Positions 63,626 to 64,000 of a stretch of DNA of 64,000 nucleotides are shown here, one piece after another; the first letter of the stretch is position 1; each line of letters opens with the position of its first letter. Source of the stretch: Bacillota bacterium. Its GTDB lineage: Bacteria > Bacillota > Clostridia > Lachnospirales > Lachnospiraceae. The stretch lies in NCBI GenBank assembly GCA_023399055.1, contig JAEWQV010000002.1, positions 124,001-188,000 of the forward strand, in the 5' to 3' direction. Under the pieces are notes generated by a model. It saw nothing but the letters and a program-made list of their open reading frames with translations, did no database searches and was not told the origin of the DNA. The translations under genes were made by a program, and so were the position numbers.

Positions 63626-63662
63626 CTGCTGTAACGAGTTAAATATCGCTACAGCAGTTTTT
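63626..63662 (+). terminator. Terminator of the 144-residue gene
   Basis: CTGCTGTA (63626-63633) pairs with TACAGCAG (63650-63657), inner CGA/TCG, followed by TTTTT. Confidence 0.85.
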
Positions 63663-63690
63663 ATCTGCTAATAAGCCTAGGAAAAACAAG

Positions 63691-63719
63691 TGGACTCCCA
63701 TTATAAAATCAAGTATAAT
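63691..63719 (+). promoter_or_regulatory. Promoter of the pseudouridine synthase gene
   Basis: TGGACT (63691-63696), a 17-nt spacer and TATAAT (63714-63719). Confidence 0.7.
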
Positions 63720-63775
63720 GAATAATTGAAACATATGGCAAAAGGTCATATTGGTATGGAAAGGCAAGGTAACCT

Positions 63776-64000
63776 ATGGCAAAGAGAACGAAACGATTAA
63801 CCTCTCAAGGGGAAGAGAAAGAGGAAATCAGAATTAATAAATTTCTAAGTGAAGCAGGGGTATGCTCAAGAAGAGAAGCAGATCGCTACCTTACTGAGGG
63901 AAAAATTAAAATAGATGGAATTGTTGCACAAATGGGTTCAAAAGTAACAAAGAATAGTATGGTTACTTTCTGTGATAAACCTGTAAAGAGGGAAGAAAAA
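63776..64000 (+). CDS. rRNA pseudouridine synthase (RluB/RsuA type), N-terminal part
   Basis: 75 residues to the window edge. After a short basic N-terminus comes an S4 RNA-binding domain (EEIRINKFLSEAGVCSRREADRYL, in parts RINKFLSEAG and CSRREADRYL, then GKIKIDG). This is how RluB/RluF/RsuA-family enzymes start; the catalytic domain is beyond the window. The ATG at 63776 follows AAGGT and the recurring GAAAGGCAAGGT motif. Confidence 0.9.
   Translation, partial: MAKRTKRLTSQGEEKEEIRINKFLSEAGVCSRREADRYLTEGKIKIDGIVAQMGSKVTKNSMVTFCDKPVKREEK

Overview
The window looks like chromosomal DNA of a low-GC, spore-former-type anaerobe of the Clostridia, most likely a Lachnospiraceae / Lachnoclostridium-like organism. 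Support comes from the one-polypeptide pyruvate:ferredoxin oxidoreductase, the NfnAB transhydrogenase pair, the two-gene glycine dehydrogenase (gcvPA/gcvPB) behind a tandem glycine riboswitch, strong AGGAGG ribosome binding sites, and small families typical of Lachnospiraceae (DUF5688, DUF6774, EcsC, AnfO). There is no rRNA or other marker here to fix the species.

Layout. 1-1494 (minus): end of an ABC importer operon (permease cut by the window edge, plus ATPase). 1692-30437 (plus): one very large operon, the most unusual part of the window. From a consensus promoter it encodes a 1939-residue surface protein with a collagen-like tract, a 612-residue surface protein with a GGX glycine-rich tract, then a complete F1-type ATPase set in the usual order (c, stalk subunit, alpha, gamma, beta, epsilon), a polytopic membrane protein, a bitopic ectodomain protein, a 3668-residue cell-surface protein with a transmembrane segment at each end, and a membrane-bound c-di-GMP phosphodiesterase. 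30568-33378 (minus): TetR regulator and a flavin-dependent reductase lipoprotein. 33576-40831 (plus): glycine cleavage operon (riboswitch, gcvT, gcvH, gcvPA, gcvPB, lplA, lpdA). 40919-49121: small accessory genes (hemerythrin-like protein, isochorismatase-fold hydrolase, AnfO, a radical-SAM DNA repair pair, Asn/Thr/Gly-repeat lipoprotein, Fur, CYTH phosphatase, small peptides, HD hydrolase). 49462-59534: redox genes nfnA/nfnB and nifJ, separated by a GGDEF-EAL protein, a membrane protein and a DUF5688 protein. 59695-64000: small regulators, tRNA-Arg(CCG), EcsC protein, a secreted protein and the start of a pseudouridine synthase.

How the genes work together. The F1-like operon keeps catalytic features of F1 (beta P-loop and catalytic Glu, alpha arginine finger), but its c subunit has no acidic residue in helix 2 where the ion-carrying Asp/Glu should be, and no recognisable a subunit is present. 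The flanking genes are giant extracellular proteins that share related ectodomains. The simplest reading (inference) is an ATP-driven rotary or conformational machine that acts on cell-surface proteins rather than pumping ions, and whose output may be tied to c-di-GMP by the last gene. It recalls, without clear homology of the membrane part, the F1-like-X0 ATPases of mycoplasmas. In the rest of the window, the glycine operon supplies one-carbon units and NADH under glycine control, and NifJ with NfnAB links pyruvate oxidation, ferredoxin, NADH and NADPH pools.

Regulatory DNA is rich: a conserved leader of about 60 nt occurs in front of three unrelated genes, a recurring start-site motif precedes at least seven genes, and in two places a terminator-like hairpin carries the next gene's Shine-Dalgarno sequence in its 3' arm.
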